Shown here in pieces: positions 5,677 to 7,016 of a stretch of DNA of 7,016 nucleotides. Made by a program: the position numbers and the translations under genes. The stretch is from NCBI GenBank assembly GCA_945916045.1, contig CAMEGH010000029.1, forward strand, positions 1 to 7,016, in the 5' to 3' direction. Positions within the stretch are counted from its first letter, which is position 1, and the number at the start of each line of letters is the position of its first letter. The stretch comes from an uncultured Candidatus Saccharibacteria bacterium. Lineage in GTDB: Bacteria > Patescibacteriota > Saccharimonadia > Saccharimonadales > Saccharimonadaceae. The notes under the pieces are model-generated. The model saw nothing but the letters and a program-made list of their open reading frames with translations. It did no database searches and was not told where the DNA came from.

Positions 5677-5705
5677 AGTATACGCCAAAACGTAAGCTTT
5701 TTAAA
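5677..5705 (-). promoter_or_regulatory. Promoter of the histidine kinase gene
   Basis: On the minus strand TTTAAA (-35, 5705-5700) and TATACT (-10, 5682-5677) are 17 nt apart. The -35 overlaps the stop codon of the upstream peptidase gene. The ATG at 5667 begins 10 nt after the -10 box, so the leader would be only a few bases. This argues against the TTG at 5688, which lies upstream of the -10 box. Confidence 0.6.
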
Positions 5706-6396
5706 TAGTTGGGCTGTGCGTTTTTATGGCGGCAACGTGGGTTTTGTATTCTGGGTCGGCGCGTTCAACCAGTTGCCAAAAATTTTTGCTGTGATTGAGC
5801 TCGCGCGTATGGCACAATTCGTGAATGAGCACATAGTCGATGAGCTCGTACGGCAGCTTCATGAGCGCAATATTTAAACTGATTGTGCCGCTGCTGCTGC
5901 AACTCCCCCACCGTGTGCTGGCGTGCGTTAATTTGACGCGTTCGTAGGAGTAATTGTGTGTGGAGGCAATTTTTGCAAGGCGCTGTGGCAAATAATTTTT
6001 GGCTTCTTTGCGCAGCGCTTTTATAATTGCGTCACGCGCTAGTTGTTGTACGTCGGGGGCGGTTTGCTCAACGCCGGCGGGAATGGTAACAATAATTGTG
6101 TTTTTTTGGCGTTTGGCGCTAAGCGACGTGCCGTGCGTAAACAGCAGCGAATGTGTTTTGCCAATCGCTTCGCCGTTTGTGTAGATTTTGCGGTTGCCGC
6201 TGTTGTCGATCATTTCGCGAATCGAATCGCGCGACGAATTTACCAGTTGTCGCAATAATAATTTTGGCGCTCGCGGCGGCATTGTGGCGCGCAGTTTGCC
6301 GTTCACATGCAGCCCAATTTTTATGTGCCGCGCAGTTTTAATCCGGTGAATGGTAATTTCACCAAACTCTTTGTCGGTAAAAGATTGAACGGCCAC
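5701..6396 (-). CDS. YgjP/DUF45-type zinc metallopeptidase
   Basis: This 231-aa protein has the usual length and motifs of the YgjP-like (DUF45, SprT-related) family. The zinc site is HELCH (192-196) with His 192 and His 196 as ligands and Glu 193 as the catalytic base; a further His 202 lies in ELNHSKNFW. The family signature TRWGSCSSSGTISLN (161-175) precedes it. The N-terminus is a beta-rich segment (ITIHRIKTARHIKIGLHV) typical of the family. There is no signal peptide, so it is cytoplasmic. Substrates are unknown; relatives often sit beside restriction or repair genes, which is not the case here. The GTG start at 6396 is 1 nt after the kinase stop codon and has no Shine-Dalgarno, so expression probably depends on translational coupling. 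Family assignment is firm; biological role is not. Confidence 0.92.
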   Translation of the reverse strand: MAVQSFTDKEFGEITIHRIKTARHIKIGLHVNGKLRATMPPRAPKLLLRQLVNSSRDSIREMIDNSGNRKIYTNGEAIGKTHSLLFTHGTSLSAKRQKNTIIVTIPAGVEQTAPDVQQLARDAIIKALRKEAKNYLPQRLAKIASTHNYSYERVKLTHASTRWGSCSSSGTISLNIALMKLPYELIDYVLIHELCHTRELNHSKNFWQLVERADPEYKTHVAAIKTHSPTI

Positions 6397-6397
6397 G

Positions 6398-7015
6398 CTA
6401 CGATTGAGTGACGGTTATATTGCCGGCCTTTCGGGGTTTGCGTTCTGGAACTTGCAGCGGCGTGTCGCTTTGGCCGCTTGCTTGGCTGTTTGAAAGCCGC
6501 TTGAGGATGATTTTTGCTTGTGATCCGTATGTGTGTTTGCCGCTAATTACCACTGGTTTTTCAGCTTGATTCGGCGCAGTAAATTTATTTACCATCTGTT
6601 CGTATCGTTCGGGTGAAATAAGTTGGTTGGTGTGGCCGCGTACGCCTTTTGTGGCGCGCTGTTTTGCGGTGATTGCTTCGGTTTGTACCCAAATAAACAT
6701 TGGTTCGTAGCCGGCTTGGCGTACTTTTTTGGCAAGCGCCATACGGGCGGTACGTGCCTCTAACCCGCCTTCATACAAAATAGTTTTGCCGGTTTTTAGC
6801 AGTTCGTCGAGCATGTTGTCGGCAAGTGTGTCGACGATTTTTTGTTCGGCAGCGCTGTAGGTTGGCTCGGGAGCAACAGCGTGGCGCAGCGCTTCAAGCT
6901 GCAAAAACGGCGCAGAGAACGTGTTCGAGAATTTTTCAGCAAAATAGGTTTTTCCAGCGCCTGGCGTTCCAACTAAAAACAGCACTTTCGGGATGGTAAG
7001 GCTAAGTGATTTCAT
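6398..7015 (-). CDS. P-loop kinase/ATPase of the AAA_33-like type
   Basis: The protein is 205 aa from an ATG at 7015. The window ends one base further on, so its promoter and any longer start cannot be seen. It opens with a beta strand and Walker A, VLFLVGTPGAGKT (11-23; Lys 22, Thr 23). A hydrophobic strand ending in ILYEGG (79-84) is in the Walker B position, with Glu where Asp is usual. A basic stretch with Arg 120 and Arg 126 could be the lid. Residues from about 175 form a polar, basic, probably disordered tail. The size and layout match small P-loop kinases related to polynucleotide kinase, adenylylsulfate kinase and zeta-toxin folds, but no substrate motif is distinctive. It is the first visible gene of a run with the metallopeptidase (1-nt gap) and histidine kinase. 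The P-loop NTPase call is firm; kinase is likely; substrate is unknown. Confidence 0.85.
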   Translation of the reverse strand: MKSLSLTIPKVLFLVGTPGAGKTYFAEKFSNTFSAPFLQLEALRHAVAPEPTYSAAEQKIVDTLADNMLDELLKTGKTILYEGGLEARTARMALAKKVRQAGYEPMFIWVQTEAITAKQRATKGVRGHTNQLISPERYEQMVNKFTAPNQAEKPVVISGKHTYGSQAKIILKRLSNSQASGQSDTPLQVPERKPRKAGNITVTQS

Positions 7016-7016
7016 A

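Noticed and set aside
5668..5688. Longer histidine kinase starting at TTG 5688
   Set aside because: The TTG lies upstream of the -10 box of the gene's own promoter, and the ATG at 5667 fits better. It could only be used on a transcript from upstream genes.
5668..5703. Possible peptidase-histidine kinase fusion by stop readthrough, as both genes are in the same frame
   Set aside because: The stop is a plain TAA with no readthrough signal that I can see, and both proteins are complete with normal ends.
372..6400. All nine genes end in TAA or TAG, none in TGA, which might hint at a recoded TGA
   Set aside because: No gene has an in-frame TGA and all have normal lengths under the standard code; nine stops are too few to show avoidance.

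Overview
This looks like chromosomal core and near-core sequence from a small-genome bacterium of the Patescibacteria/CPR type, most likely a Saccharibacteria (TM7)-like organism. The lineage is an inference. It rests on a secreted actinobacterial-style Rpf transglycosylase domain, a lysine/alanine-tailed SecE, compact gene packing, several apparently leaderless genes, and a broken-up secE-nusG-rplK neighbourhood. No rRNA or marker tree is available in the window. The standard code works for every gene: all have family-typical lengths and end in TAA or TAG.

Layout. Bases 1-372 (+) hold the 3' end of a secreted Rpf-type peptidoglycan hydrolase, followed by an intrinsic terminator. Bases 548-973 (-) hold rplK (ribosomal protein L11), with its own promoter, leader hairpin, Shine-Dalgarno site and strong terminator. 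Bases 1088-1648 (+) encode an unrecognised four-helix membrane protein, divergent from rplK and convergent with nusG across a shared bidirectional terminator. Bases 1728-2753 (-) form a secE-nusG operon with a near-consensus sigma-70-type promoter. Bases 2852-3973 (+) encode a membrane-anchored family 2 glycosyltransferase whose promoter overlaps that of secE. Bases 4024-7015 (-) hold a three-gene run: P-loop kinase/ATPase, YgjP-type zinc metallopeptidase, and a PAS-containing membrane sensor histidine kinase that also has its own promoter.

How the genes fit together. SecE (Sec translocon), NusG (transcription elongation) and L11 are the conserved core. Here they are two transcription units instead of the usual secE-nusG-rplK-rplA operon, because a membrane-protein gene on the opposite strand sits between nusG and rplK, and rplA does not follow rplK. 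The core genes have leaders of about 45 nt, hairpins and Shine-Dalgarno sites. The plus-strand membrane protein and the glycosyltransferase, and nearly so the histidine kinase, have a -10 box only 6-9 nt before the ATG, which predicts leaderless mRNAs. The Rpf protein, glycosyltransferase and histidine kinase are all envelope-facing.

I found no mobile element, CRISPR array, tRNA or rRNA, and no convincing new multi-gene system. The most notable points are the two classes of gene start, the split ribosomal neighbourhood, the tailed SecE and the Rpf protein.
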